Shown piece after piece: positions 1-9,425 of a DNA stretch of 64,000 bases (its first letter is position 1; the number at the start of each line of letters is the position of its first letter). This DNA comes from Bacillota bacterium (GTDB lineage: Bacteria > Bacillota > Clostridia > DSM-8532): NCBI GenBank assembly GCA_023411795.1, contig JAEYOK010000010.1, positions 124,001-188,000 of the forward strand, given 5' to 3'. The position numbers and the translations under genes are program-made. The notes beneath the pieces are model-generated. The model worked only from the letters and a program-made list of their open reading frames with translations, was not told the DNA's origin and made no database searches.

Positions 1-2
1 TA

Positions 3-2111
3 CTAGACCACGATATGGCTGTTAATTTATTAGAGTTAAGCCCCGATGGTAAAACATTATTGACTCATAGCAAAAACGGTTTTCTCTATACCTGGAATAT
101 TGAAGATGGAAAACCTCTAGGCAAAATTTATACAAACTCAACCTTTCCTGCAGATGGGGATATACTCTTTATTGACAATAATACAATAGTTACCGTCACA
201 TCATCTGCTCAAAATTATGATAATTACATAACCTGTCTCGATATCTATGGAAACCTGAAGTGGCAGATTACTGATTACGCCACGAAGCTGACTTATTCAG
301 ATGATAGAAACATTCTGGCCTATGATAATATGGGGAAAATATGCTTTATTGATGCCGGCACCGGAAATACCCTTCATACTATCAATGTTAAGAATTTAAT
401 GGTATCTGACAAAGATTCGTCTGACTTCGGTAAATATATAGCCTGTATGGCTTTTAGTAAAAACAGTGATTTTATAGGTGTAGGAACCTCTACAGGTAAA
501 GCCTTTATATTTGATATGGAAACATACTCTTTAACAAATACATTTATAACACAATATAAAAACATATCCGATATAGATTTTTCCGAAGAAGGTTATGTTT
601 CAATTATTTCAAATTATTTTGAAGATGAAATAACTCTGATTGACTCAGGTAAAGGCTGTCTGGATATATTTTCACCTGTAGGAGAAAAAACATCAATTAT
701 GTTCCCGAATTCTTCAATAAGTAACGCTTCATTTATTCCAACCCTACCTGCAAAAATCGTTTTCGTAGAAGGTGAAAAAATTAATGTCGTTGACATTCAA
801 ACCGGTTTAATTGAAAACACATTTATTCATGGGGATTATATATCCGATTATCAAATAAAAAACGAAATAATAATTTCATCTTCCTATGACGGAACAATTA
901 GATTCTGGCTCATGGATAATATCATTAACGAGCTCCCGAATTACCGGATAACCAGAACAGAATCAATCTCACAAGTTGCTCAGGCTAATGGTAAGCTTAT
1001 TTTCTCATTACGTAATTCTGAAAAAGTATACATATACAGACCTATAGTTAATGAAAATTCAATCGCACTGGAAGGGCATAATAAAACTGTATATAATGCT
1101 GTTTTATCAACTGACAGTAAACTTATACTTTCTTATACCTCTGATAGCAGCGAGCTTTTTTTATGGGACTCAAAAAATCATAAGCTTTTATTATCAACAA
1201 GCTATACTGATAATATATCGGAAGTTAAGTTTGTTGATAACAATAATGCAATCCTTATAGGCTTTGATTCTGGTAAATTAATAGCTCTCAAAACCTCCGA
1301 TTTATCCCTTATAGCCGATATTCAAGTAGATTCTTATTTCGATTTCTATTTAAACAACGATGCTACTCTTTTAGTCATACCTACATACGATAAAGTAACC
1401 ACTTATTCAATTCCAGATTTAAAACCCGTTGAAGTCTTTGATTACAGAAGTATTGATTATTGCACTATTACAGAAGATAATAAGCTCTTTCTTCTTGATG
1501 ATTATAATATGGCAAGTCTTATTGATATGTCTTCAAAGAAAACAATTTTTAATTTAGAGGATAAAGGAATTATCAACGGTGTTATCAGTAATGATGGAAC
1601 GCAGCTTATTTTATCCTATAAAGATAAGAAAGTTAAAATTTTTGATATTTCAAATACAATTAATACACGATTTACATTTGACAACTTTGTAGCTGAAGCA
1701 AACAAGTTGATTCTAAGCCCTGATAAAAAGTTATTATTCATCCAACACTCAGATCAGAGTGTTTCAATCTACGGTACGGCTGATGGAAATCTTTTAAGGA
1801 CTATTAGCAAAGACCAATTTTCATCGACCCTCATTAAGGTAGCTTTCAGTAATGATAATGCTAAAATAGCTCTTATTGGACTTTCCGGCTCACATATACT
1901 AGACATGGAAACACTAAAAACTCTCGCAACACCGGACATTTTAGATATAGATAATAGCTTTTCCACTATAATATCAAACGGAAATGGTGTAAGCTCCACG
2001 GTGTACATTATGCCATACTATACAACACAAATGCTGCTGGATGAAGCAAGAAGGCAACTAAACGGCAGAACTCTTACAGAGAAAGAAAAAACTGAGATGT
2101 TTATAAATTAA
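3..2111 (+). CDS. WD40-like beta-propeller protein, 5' end outside window
   Basis: The reading frame is open to the left edge, so the methionine at position 15 is probably internal and the true start lies upstream. The protein consists of repeated propeller blades of about 40 residues: 'LSPDGKTLL' near the start, 'ISNDGTQLIL' and 'LSPDKKLLF' later, several followed by short D-x-(phe/trp) strand ends such as 'TIRFWLMD'. The last 25 residues (a 'LNGRTLTEKEK' stretch) resemble the tail seen after WD40 domains in bacterial kinase, caspase or NACHT fusion proteins, so an N-terminal effector or signalling domain may lie outside the window. No catalytic motif is visible in the part present. The gene ends at a hairpin shared with the convergent phosphoribosyltransferase gene. 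Function unknown; propeller fold likely. Confidence 0.8.
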   Translation, partial: LDHDMAVNLLELSPDGKTLLTHSKNGFLYTWNIEDGKPLGKIYTNSTFPADGDILFIDNNTIVTVTSSAQNYDNYITCLDIYGNLKWQITDYATKLTYSDDRNILAYDNMGKICFIDAGTGNTLHTINVKNLMVSDKDSSDFGKYIACMAFSKNSDFIGVGTSTGKAFIFDMETYSLTNTFITQYKNISDIDFSEEGYVSIISNYFEDEITLIDSGKGCLDIFSPVGEKTSIMFPNSSISNASFIPTLPAKIVFVEGEKINVVDIQTGLIENTFIHGDYISDYQIKNEIIISSSYDGTIRFWLMDNIINELPNYRITRTESISQVAQANGKLIFSLRNSEKVYIYRPIVNENSIALEGHNKTVYNAVLSTDSKLILSYTSDSSELFLWDSKNHKLLLSTSYTDNISEVKFVDNNNAILIGFDSGKLIALKTSDLSLIADIQVDSYFDFYLNNDATLLVIPTYDKVTTYSIPDLKPVEVFDYRSIDYCTITEDNKLFLLDDYNMASLIDMSSKKTIFNLEDKGIINGVISNDGTQLILSYKDKKVKIFDISNTINTRFTFDNFVAEANKLILSPDKKLLFIQHSDQSVSIYGTADGNLLRTISKDQFSSTLIKVAFSNDNAKIALIGLSGSHILDMETLKTLATPDILDIDNSFSTIISNGNGVSSTVYIMPYYTTQMLLDEARRQLNGRTLTEKEKTEMFIN

Positions 2112-2146
2112 GCCTTCAAAGATTCGATATATTCAGAGCATACTAA

Positions 2147-2168
2147 AAGCCGCTGTTGACAGCGGCTT
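2147..2168. terminator. Bidirectional rho-independent terminator
   Basis: A perfect 9-bp stem, AAGCCGCTG / CAGCGGCTT, with a TTGA loop lies between two convergent genes. An A-run precedes it and a short T-rich stretch follows, so it can act on both strands. Confidence 0.8.
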
Positions 2169-2182
2169 AATTGTTAAATCAT

Positions 2183-2740
2183 TTATATTGCATTTCCGTC
2201 TTTATCAAACAGTGGAAGATGCTCCAGGAAAATAATATCGTCTCTCTTATTAGCATCGCCTTCAGCTAATATTGCCATTCGTCCTGCCACTATGCCGCCC
2301 GATTCCTGTACGAGCTTTTCAACGGCCTTGACCGATTCCCCCGTACTTATTACATCATCTACGATAAGCACCCTTTTACCCTTCATATATTCAGCATCAT
2401 CTCTGTCTATGAAAAGCATCTGGCGTTTTTCGGTGGTTATGGATTGCACCTCAACATTAACAACATCCCTCATATAGAGCTTAGCGGATTTTCTTGCCAA
2501 AAGATATTTGTTTAGTCCGGCTTGCTTTGTCATTTCATAAACCAGCGGGATTCCTTTACTCTCTGCTGTAATCATAACATCATATTCAGGAGCCTTTTTA
2601 AGCAATTCTATGGCACAGGCAACAGTAAGCTCGACATCACCGAACATAATAAATGCTCCTATATACAAATCCTTATTTATAGGGCAAAGAGGAAGCTGCC
2701 TTGTTAATCCTGCTACCTTTAACTCATAATATTTTTTCAT
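2183..2740 (-). CDS. Adenine phosphoribosyltransferase-like protein
   Basis: Type I phosphoribosyltransferase related to adenine phosphoribosyltransferase. These enzymes join a purine base to PRPP; the exact base is not readable here. The PRPP-binding signature is 'VLIVDDVISTGES' at about residues 122-134, with two acidic residues followed by the T-G-x-S phosphate loop. The length of about 185 residues fits the family. The first possible ATG (2752) lies over the Shine-Dalgarno sequence, so I place the start at 2740, where GGAGG stands 5 nt upstream. A single-gene unit with its own extended -10 promoter. It is probably a paralogue of the housekeeping apt, as found in many clostridia, hence no gene symbol. 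Confidence 0.85.
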   Translation of the reverse strand: MKKYYELKVAGLTRQLPLCPINKDLYIGAFIMFGDVELTVACAIELLKKAPEYDVMITAESKGIPLVYEMTKQAGLNKYLLARKSAKLYMRDVVNVEVQSITTEKRQMLFIDRDDAEYMKGKRVLIVDDVISTGESVKAVEKLVQESGGIVAGRMAILAEGDANKRDDIIFLEHLPLFDKDGNAI

Positions 2741-2788
2741 CTTAACCTCCATATAGCTGCTTTGAGTAATTCAATTGCTCACCCACTT

Positions 2789-2816
2789 ATTGTACCAAAT
2801 CTGTTTCCCGTGTCAA
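2789..2816 (-). promoter_or_regulatory. SigA-type promoter of the phosphoribosyltransferase gene
   Basis: On the minus strand: TTGACA, 16 nt, TACAAT, with a TG one base before the -10 (extended -10). It lies about 50 bp upstream of the chosen start codon. Confidence 0.75.
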
Positions 2817-2905
2817 TTAAAGGTTTGTACTTCATTTAATATAATAGAAATTTCTTTAATTTTAAATCCCTCTTTCTAATATACTGTTATGAAAGCGGGG
2901 ATACT

Positions 2906-4096
2906 ATGAAAAAGCATTTCCTTATTGTTGTCATGCTCATCTTTCTGACAGTAATTAAATCAAGTGAATTGAGCACATCATCTGCAGTATCCACACCTGA
3001 AACCAGTCCAAGCCCAAGTTTAGCCACTACTCCTGAACCTTCAAATACGCATATAAATACACCCTCTCCTACACCTGTTCCTGTTCCTACTCCTACACCT
3101 ACACCTACACCTACACCTACCCCTACTTCTACACCTACCCCTACACCAACACCTACTTCTAAACCAACGGATTTACCAATGGAGAGTAATTCTATTGTTT
3201 TAAACCCTTCTCCCACTATGGGGCCCCTAGTTGACAGCTTGCCAACATACGAGGTCGATAGCCTTGAATCCCGGAAATTTAAAGATGATATGGCTAATAT
3301 CATTAGCAAAGCGGAAAAAGTATCGGGTATATCAAGCACATACGGATTATTTATAATGGATCTTCAAACGAATTACTCTTATGGTGTGAACGAAAACCTA
3401 ACCCGAATAGATGAGACTGAAAATGTTCCTGAGGGATATTTTAACAGCGCGTCAGTAATAAAACTTTATCAGGGTTACATTTTCTGCGATATGATGCGTA
3501 ATGGAGAGCTTGATGAAGAAAAAAAATGGTATGATATTGTAACCGGGAGAAAGTTCAAGCTACTACCAATGATAAAATCGATGATAAGCTATAGTGATAA
3601 TGATTACTCAAATGCTTGCTTGAGAATAGTGGACAATAAAGCAAGCAATGCAGTTTTAAATCGGTTGGGTATACAAAATAGTCGTCTTTACGGAGAAATG
3701 GCCGGTGCTATTGGTTATAGTGAAAAAAACAACTTGAACAGATATGGTACCAAAAAACGCTGTGCACGCATTACTCCTTCCGATACAGCATTAATCCTTT
3801 ATAACATATTCATAAACAAAGATTCCGACCTTTACATGAAAAAGCTTCACGAAGCACTGCTGGGCAATGTCTATAATTCACGCATTCCTGTTGGTGTTAA
3901 ACGGGTTTCTTCCAAGTATCAGGTTGCTCATAAAACCGGTACTAATACCGGTAGAGGTATATACAATGATGCAGGCATAGTTTATGCTAAGACTCCGTAT
4001 ATACTGGTAGTATTTACTCAGAATACTTCCGAAAAAATCGGAAACTCTTTTATCCGAAGCATAGCCGAGCAAGTTACATATTACTATGAAAGATAA
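2906..4096 (+). CDS. Secreted class A beta-lactamase-like serine hydrolase with Pro-Thr linker
   Basis: Begins with a short basic N terminus and a hydrophobic stretch (residues 4-17) consistent with a signal peptide or membrane anchor. A low-complexity Pro-Thr linker follows (about 52-85) and then a beta-lactamase fold. All three active-site signatures are present: S-x-x-K at 183-186 (SVIK), S-D-N at 230-232, and K-T-G at 343-345. Members of this family either hydrolyse beta-lactams or act as penicillin-binding or cell-wall hydrolase relatives. The Pro-Thr linker resembles those of clostridial wall or cellulosomal proteins and suggests display outside the membrane. The RBS-like GCGGGG stands before the ATG. 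Whether it gives drug resistance cannot be told from sequence. Confidence 0.85.
   Translation: MKKHFLIVVMLIFLTVIKSSELSTSSAVSTPETSPSPSLATTPEPSNTHINTPSPTPVPVPTPTPTPTPTPTPTSTPTPTPTPTSKPTDLPMESNSIVLNPSPTMGPLVDSLPTYEVDSLESRKFKDDMANIISKAEKVSGISSTYGLFIMDLQTNYSYGVNENLTRIDETENVPEGYFNSASVIKLYQGYIFCDMMRNGELDEEKKWYDIVTGRKFKLLPMIKSMISYSDNDYSNACLRIVDNKASNAVLNRLGIQNSRLYGEMAGAIGYSEKNNLNRYGTKKRCARITPSDTALILYNIFINKDSDLYMKKLHEALLGNVYNSRIPVGVKRVSSKYQVAHKTGTNTGRGIYNDAGIVYAKTPYILVVFTQNTSEKIGNSFIRSIAEQVTYYYER
3059..3160 (+). repeat. ACACCT-type low-complexity repeat coding Pro-Thr linker
   Basis: Near-tandem six-base units (Thr-Pro codons ACA/ACT-CCT/CCC) inside the beta-lactamase-like gene encode about 15 Pro-Thr pairs. 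Such tracts are prone to length change by slippage in steps of six bases, which would keep the frame. Confidence 0.85.
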
Positions 4097-4105
4097 AATC
4101 AATAA

Positions 4106-5209
4106 TCATTTCAAGCCTTCACTTAAAGTTTCATACTTATTTAATATTCGCTCAGCCTCAGCGCCTTCAGCAACAACAGGCTGAAAATTGTTTCTGTCTG
4201 ACCGTGATGATATACTTGCAGGAATAATTTTATAATCTGTTCCCACTATTTCTCCCTTTGGCACATCAAAGGATATTTTCTGTTGAAATATAATAGTATC
4301 CTTGTCTTCAGGATTGAACTTTCCTCCATAGCAAAAATTTCCTAAGCTATAAACAATGTTCTTCCCATTATAACTTTCCATACCTTGCAAGACATGCGGA
4401 TGATGGCCAACTACCAAGTCTACTCCATTGTCTATGGCGAAGTGCGCCATACTTCTTTGTTGGGCATTAGGAGTGTAGCTATACATATCGCCCCAATGGT
4501 AATTAGCAACAATAAAATCAACATCCTGATCTCGCATTTCCTTTACATGCTTTACTAATAGTTCATTGGTATTTTTTTCATTTAGCCATCCTTTATAACC
4601 TAAGAATCCAATCTTAACCCCTTTGATTTCTTTAATGAGGTAAGCATCTAAATATGTATAATCGATATTAGCTTTTTTAAGGACCTCCACCGTCTGATCA
4701 AAGCCTGCTTGAAAATAGTCAAGAGTATGGTTATTTGCTAAATTACAACCATCAATTCCGCCTTTGGTTAGTATTTCACAATAAGTAGGAGGACCTTTAT
4801 ATCGATACTTCTTGTCTGCTTTTTTAGTCTCATCAGTAAAAACGCCTTCCAGATTAATTAATGTATAATCATCAGCTTCAAAAACGCTTTTTACACCACT
4901 AAAAAAATACCCGGGATCATTAACTTCTTTATAGGTAGTATGAAATGTTATTCCCCTATAGTTATCATCACTTCCAATAGTACAATCTCCAACAAATGAA
5001 AGAGTTATATCAGTGATTTGAATCTCTTCAACAGGCTCGTTCACTTCTTCTAGTATTTTTGATTCATCAGCATCCTTGTTTTCTTCCTGTATCTCAGGTG
5101 CTGTTATCTCAATTACATCATACTCACTTTTTACAGGTATTGAAGAAATATTAAATGGAAATGACGACAATGCCAGCATAACAATAAGAAACCTTTTCAT
5201 AACACTCAT
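4106..5209 (-). CDS. CapA-like (poly-gamma-glutamate synthesis family) metallophosphatase-fold protein
   Basis: PGA_cap family, calcineurin-like fold. Visible motifs in order: 'LSFVGDCTIG' (D of the first metal motif), 'LINLEGVFTD', 'NLANNHTLDY' (the N-N-H typical of CapA), 'VANYHWG', and 'VGHHPHVLQG' (G-H-x-H). In Bacillus CapA takes part in poly-gamma-glutamate capsule export, but many anaerobes carry stand-alone homologues with unknown substrates; no capB or capC is nearby. A hydrophobic N-terminal segment ('FLIVMLALSSF') suggests secretion or membrane anchoring. The longest frame starts at 5281. I prefer the methionine at 5209 (or 5200) because it places the signal peptide at the N terminus; the ribosome site is weak for both. 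Confidence 0.8.
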   Translation of the reverse strand: MSVMKRFLIVMLALSSFPFNISSIPVKSEYDVIEITAPEIQEENKDADESKILEEVNEPVEEIQITDITLSFVGDCTIGSDDNYRGITFHTTYKEVNDPGYFFSGVKSVFEADDYTLINLEGVFTDETKKADKKYRYKGPPTYCEILTKGGIDGCNLANNHTLDYFQAGFDQTVEVLKKANIDYTYLDAYLIKEIKGVKIGFLGYKGWLNEKNTNELLVKHVKEMRDQDVDFIVANYHWGDMYSYTPNAQQRSMAHFAIDNGVDLVVGHHPHVLQGMESYNGKNIVYSLGNFCYGGKFNPEDKDTIIFQQKISFDVPKGEIVGTDYKIIPASISSRSDRNNFQPVVAEGAEAERILNKYETLSEGLK

Positions 5210-5264
5210 CAATATAAAAATTCCTATTGTTATATATAGATGTTTCCCAAATAAAAAGTACCAA

Positions 5265-5311
5265 AAAAAGAGAATCTGCAAAATTGTAATTCAACTTTGC
5301 GATTCTCTTTT
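5265..5311 (-). terminator. Rho-independent terminator after the chemoreceptor gene
   Basis: Long hairpin with AAAAGAGAATC paired to GATTCTCTTTT and an inner TGCAAA/TTTGC pairing. Read on the minus strand it ends in a run of seven T. It lies 22 bp past the chemoreceptor stop codon. Confidence 0.8.
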
Positions 5312-5332
5312 AAATAGGCTTCAAAACTATTA

Positions 5333-7507
5333 TTATTTAATTTTAAAACTTTGTATTGATGTGTTCAGATGACTTGCAGTTTCATCAAGTTGTTTAGCAT
5401 ATCCGGATAGCTCTTCGATTGAGCTAAGCTGCTCTTGAGTAGCTGCTGATACCTCCTGAGTTGCCGCGGCTATCTCTTCTGAAACTGCTGAGATACTATG
5501 TATAGCCGATAAAGCTCCATCTTTATAGCTATCCATAACATCTGCTCCCTTAGTAATTTCTCTTACCTTATTACCCAACTCAACCATTGCATCAGATATC
5601 TTTTTAAATACAGCCAATGTGTTTTCAACCGCAATATTATGAGATTTAAGAATATTCTCCGACGCCTCCGCACTTTGAACAACACGTGTTGTCTGATTCT
5701 GGGTATCCTTAACGATTGCTGCTATTTCTCTGGTAGCTGACGCTGACTGCTCGGCCAATTTTCTGATTTCATCGGCAACAACAGCAAATCCTAAACCGGC
5801 ATCTCCAGCTCTTGCAGCTTCTATAGCAGCATTCAATGCCAACAAATTAGTTTGTTCGGCAATACCACTAATAACCTTCACTATTTTTCCTATTGATTGC
5901 GAATGAGTATTAAGTTCTTGAGCATCGGTAATAATTGTTTTTGCAATACCTGTTGTTTCATTTGCTTTGCTCTCCAAGTCAACCACAGATGCTAATCCTG
6001 CCTCAGTTAGTTTAATGGTGTCATCCGAGTATAATGCTATCGATTTCGCATGGTCTGATACAGTGTTTATTTTTAAGGCAAGATCGCTCATCTTACTTGC
6101 ACCTTGTTCGGAATCAACTGCTTGTGCTGTTGAGCCTTCTGCTATTTCTTGAACTGTCTTTGCTACTTCGTGGGACACTATTGAAATCTGATTAGTGGTC
6201 GATGCAACTATTTTTGCGGACTCTATTACAGTCATGGCAGTATCTGTGGCATTAGAGATTAGCCCTCTCATGCTTTCAACCATCGAATTTATGCTTCTCG
6301 TAAGAATTCCCAACTCATTCTTACTTTTCGTTTCAGCCTTTACTGTTAAGTCACCTGCAGCAACCTTTTGGGAAAGAGTTAATATCTGTTTAATTGCTTT
6401 TGATATTCCAAAGGCCATAAAAAACCCAATTAATATATTAATAACGATAGCTATTATAGTAAATTGATTAGTTACTCTACCAATACTTCCGGCAGCTTCT
6501 TTAAAATTGGAAGTTGGAATAAGGCTGACAATTATATAGCCTGTATCACCAAGTTTTGTACTTATTTTTGTGTGAACCATCATATATTCTTCGCCTTTAT
6601 ACTTGTCAAAAAGCGTTCCGTCTTCTTGTTTCCCAGATATATCTAAAAAGAATTCTTTGTCCGTTATTTGATTACTAGTATCATTCATATCCAGAAGTTT
6701 ACTTTTTCCGTCAACAATTTCAAAAGCGATATCTCTGTTATCAGGACTTATAAGATGAAGTTCGCTATTCTTCCCTAAGTTAATGCCATCAAGCATGGAT
6801 TGAATAACCTCTACTTTTAGGTCAAGAATAAAAAATCCTCTATCTGCACCTTTATTTGTATCCTTCATTTGTCTTACTAAAGATAATCCATAATTTAATT
6901 CAAATTTTGTGCGTTGCTCATCAATTTCATTATGTAATCCAACCCATAATGTTTTACCGGACAATTCCCTTGCTTTTGTCATTTGGGGACCATCGAATAT
7001 ATTACTATCCGAAGATGCTACATTAACAGTATTACTGGTCGTTTCAATTGTTTTACCGTCTCTTAATAATAATGTAATATTATCAATTGAGGAGTCTTTA
7101 TGCTTAGTATTATTTAAATAAGATAATATTTCTTGCTGAAGTTGTTTAACTTCCCATGTTGTTTCAGATGAACTGGAATCTGACGTTAAATATTTTTGAA
7201 CATTATCATCGAACATTATCTGAGTAGAAAGATCCTCATAGTAACTAAAGTTCATTACCATATTTTTATTTAATAGCTTTATCGTTTCAAAAGATGTGGC
7301 TGTTGCCGTATCCTTTATTGACTGAAAAGCTCTGTTATATGATATAAGTCCTAATAATATAATTGGTATTATTGTAATCATAAACGCGGCAATTAATTGT
7401 GTCTTAATACTGGTAAACACACCTAAATTTTTAATGTTCCCAAAGATGTCCTTCAAAGACTTTTTATTTGAGCTTGGATTTTTGACTTTCCCTTTTTTAA
7501 TACCCAT
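5333..7507 (-). CDS. Methyl-accepting chemotaxis protein with extracellular sensor domain
   Basis: Transmembrane chemoreceptor of 724 residues. A first membrane segment lies near residues 33-55 ('FMITIIPIILLGLISY'), followed by an extracytoplasmic sensor of about 285 residues (dCache-like by size and layout; ligand unknown), a second segment near 345-368, a HAMP linker, and a long cytoplasmic coiled coil. The highly conserved hairpin tip is 'GIAEQTNLLALNAAIEAARAG'-like at about 550-570, where CheA and CheW bind. The N terminus is basic (MGIKKGKVK). Start supported by AGGGCGG 9 nt upstream. No che genes are nearby, so it is an orphan receptor feeding a chemotaxis array encoded elsewhere. Confidence 0.93.
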   Translation of the reverse strand: MGIKKGKVKNPSSNKKSLKDIFGNIKNLGVFTSIKTQLIAAFMITIIPIILLGLISYNRAFQSIKDTATATSFETIKLLNKNMVMNFSYYEDLSTQIMFDDNVQKYLTSDSSSSETTWEVKQLQQEILSYLNNTKHKDSSIDNITLLLRDGKTIETTSNTVNVASSDSNIFDGPQMTKARELSGKTLWVGLHNEIDEQRTKFELNYGLSLVRQMKDTNKGADRGFFILDLKVEVIQSMLDGINLGKNSELHLISPDNRDIAFEIVDGKSKLLDMNDTSNQITDKEFFLDISGKQEDGTLFDKYKGEEYMMVHTKISTKLGDTGYIIVSLIPTSNFKEAAGSIGRVTNQFTIIAIVINILIGFFMAFGISKAIKQILTLSQKVAAGDLTVKAETKSKNELGILTRSINSMVESMRGLISNATDTAMTVIESAKIVASTTNQISIVSHEVAKTVQEIAEGSTAQAVDSEQGASKMSDLALKINTVSDHAKSIALYSDDTIKLTEAGLASVVDLESKANETTGIAKTIITDAQELNTHSQSIGKIVKVISGIAEQTNLLALNAAIEAARAGDAGLGFAVVADEIRKLAEQSASATREIAAIVKDTQNQTTRVVQSAEASENILKSHNIAVENTLAVFKKISDAMVELGNKVREITKGADVMDSYKDGALSAIHSISAVSEEIAAATQEVSAATQEQLSSIEELSGYAKQLDETASHLNTSIQSFKIK

Positions 7508-7687
7508 AATAGTAACCGCCCTTCATGTCGGAAATCAAGTCTTTTTATTATGTACCACAATATTTATACAGCTAAAACATATTTTAAACTTTTTCCTCTT
7601 ACTTTTACCAATAAAGATATACATTAGGCAGGTATCTACATATTCTTTTGGATATGGAAATATAGGTTTATAAATAGATTGGTGTTA

Positions 7688-7715
7688 AAAAGAGCGGACA
7701 ATAATCCGCTCTTTT
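7688..7715 (-). terminator. Rho-independent terminator at the end of the defence operon
   Basis: Perfect 11-bp stem AAAAGAGCGGA / TCCGCTCTTTT with a 6-nt loop; reads as a terminator on both strands. It lies in the 470-bp gene-free stretch between the chemoreceptor and the kinase gene, and marks the left edge of the defence island. I see no other clear feature in that stretch. Confidence 0.8.
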
Positions 7716-7978
7716 CTTCGTTAAATTCTCAAGTACGAAATACCTCTTTCAGAATATGCTGCCACATTTCAATTGAGTTCAAGTATCATATCATTATAAA
7801 TCCATCTCAATATCGTTACTCTTTAGCCATTCTTTCCTGATTAATAATAGGAAATTTTATAGTTAAATATTCTGCTCACATATAATTGTTGTGCCTCTGG
7901 TTTTGTCCAAATATTATACATACTTCGCATTTACTGCAAAATACTATTGATACATAGGAATAGAGAACAACTTATATA

Positions 7979-9421
7979 TTATAGATATTTTTCATAAATA
8001 TATATTCTGTGCCTTATTTTCGCATCTTTTGGATCAAGTCTCAATGCGTAATTGAAGAATCCTCTTGCTTTGTTATAATCTTTTTTCTGATCGTATGCAT
8101 GTCCAAGTTTTTTAACAATATACAGCATTCCTGGAGTCTGCTTATTAATATCCTCTAACATTTTTATTGCTTCGTCTTCTTCGTTGTTAAGTCCGTATAC
8201 ACAGGCCAACTTGTACCTATAATCCAGATTAGCAGGATTTTTTTCAACAAGTCGCCTGAAAAAGCTTATTGCTTCATCATACTTCTTTAGCTCAAGTTGT
8301 ACTTTTCCATTCAAATATAGAAGGTTGTCTTCAAAAGCATTTCTTCGGATACCTTCTACCTGGCTTAAGTCAATATTCTTTAGCAACTCTAAACTTTCAT
8401 AGTACATCCCCTGTAGAAAATTTGTATATGCAAAATGATATAGAACATCCTGTGTTTTATTGTCATTTTCCATTTCGTGTTTAAGTAATAATTCAGCCTT
8501 TTTATGTTCGCCTGTCTTATAGAAGCCAATTACCGCTTCCATCCAATCCTTATTACGGATAATAGGCTTTATACATTTATTGTAATTAAGAATTTCGTTA
8601 TCATTACTGCTCATTGCAGCTTCCAAATCAATTCTTAACTCTTGAATACTACCATACCTATCCTCGGGGTTACGTTGTAATGCTTTTAATATAACTCTTT
8701 CCAAAGACTCCGAAACATTATCATTTATTTCTCGTGGCTTTGGATATGGAATATTATTAATAAGTTGATTTGCAGTATCATGTGGTGTCCTGCCTGTAAC
8801 AAATTTATATAATAATACTCCAAGAGCATAAATATCCGAATTTAGATACCTCTTGTTGGAGCCAGCAACTTCTGGAGCAAGATATGCCCATGTACCTCCT
8901 CCATCAATTGTCTTTATAAATAAATCCTCAATTAACTTGCTTGTACCAAAATCAGTAATTTTAGCATGGTTATTATTCAATAAGATATTTTGAGGCTTAA
9001 TATCCCCATGGCATATGTGCTTGTCATGTATGTATTCAACACCACATAAAATTTGAAGATACAATTTATGAATATCTGCAAAAGTTCTTGGACTTTTAAA
9101 ACCAGAATCATTCAGCTCGTCTGATAGTTTATGTCCATTAAAATATTCCATCTCAATAACAAATACACCATCAACTCTTCCTATCCAGAAGATACTTACC
9201 ACATTAGGATGTGTACTTCCTACAAACTCTTTGCCTTCGGACAAGGTATTGTCTCCCCGTTCCTGGTCCTTTGGTATCTTCAAGGCAACTATTTGATTAG
9301 TTTCAAGGTTGGTCGCCTTCCAAACATACCCGAATGATCCTTCGTCAATAAAGTCTTTAAGCAAATACTTGTTGCCTATGTTTGTGTCTTTCTGGGGATG
9401 AAAATTGGCTTTCTTTTTCAT
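7979..9421 (-). CDS. Ser/Thr protein kinase with C-terminal TPR repeats (last gene of defence operon)
   Basis: Eukaryotic-type kinase domain at residues 18-275: glycine loop G28-S-F-G31, ATP lysine K48 ('ALKIPK'), catalytic loop H138-G-D140 with K142 and N145, D157-F-G, A182-P-E, and 'SDIYALG'. The catalytic loop has HGD instead of HRD, so this is a non-RD kinase, normally not needing activation-loop phosphorylation. Residues about 290-480 form tetratricopeptide repeats (e.g. 'YDEAISFFRRLVEKNPANLDYRYKL' region), a protein-binding surface. No transmembrane segment, so it is cytoplasmic, unlike PrkC. Kinases are parts of several multi-gene phage defences (PglW in BREX type 2, a kinase in MADS). 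Here the gene sits 4 bp after the previous gene, so it is co-transcribed. Confidence 0.9.
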   Translation of the reverse strand: MKKKANFHPQKDTNIGNKYLLKDFIDEGSFGYVWKATNLETNQIVALKIPKDQERGDNTLSEGKEFVGSTHPNVVSIFWIGRVDGVFVIEMEYFNGHKLSDELNDSGFKSPRTFADIHKLYLQILCGVEYIHDKHICHGDIKPQNILLNNNHAKITDFGTSKLIEDLFIKTIDGGGTWAYLAPEVAGSNKRYLNSDIYALGVLLYKFVTGRTPHDTANQLINNIPYPKPREINDNVSESLERVILKALQRNPEDRYGSIQELRIDLEAAMSSNDNEILNYNKCIKPIIRNKDWMEAVIGFYKTGEHKKAELLLKHEMENDNKTQDVLYHFAYTNFLQGMYYESLELLKNIDLSQVEGIRRNAFEDNLLYLNGKVQLELKKYDEAISFFRRLVEKNPANLDYRYKLACVYGLNNEEDEAIKMLEDINKQTPGMLYIVKKLGHAYDQKKDYNKARGFFNYALRLDPKDAKIRHRIYIYEKYL

Positions 9422-9425
9422 AGCT

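Noticed and set aside
2817..2845. Promoter for the beta-lactamase-like gene using TATAAT at 2840
   Set aside because: The -10 is good but no acceptable -35 lies at 16-18 nt; the nearby TTGTAC is only 9 nt away.
2887..3339. Minus-strand frame rich in Gly-Val repeats opposite the Pro-Thr linker
   Set aside because: It is the antisense shadow of the Thr-Pro codon repeats; no ribosome site and no known fold.
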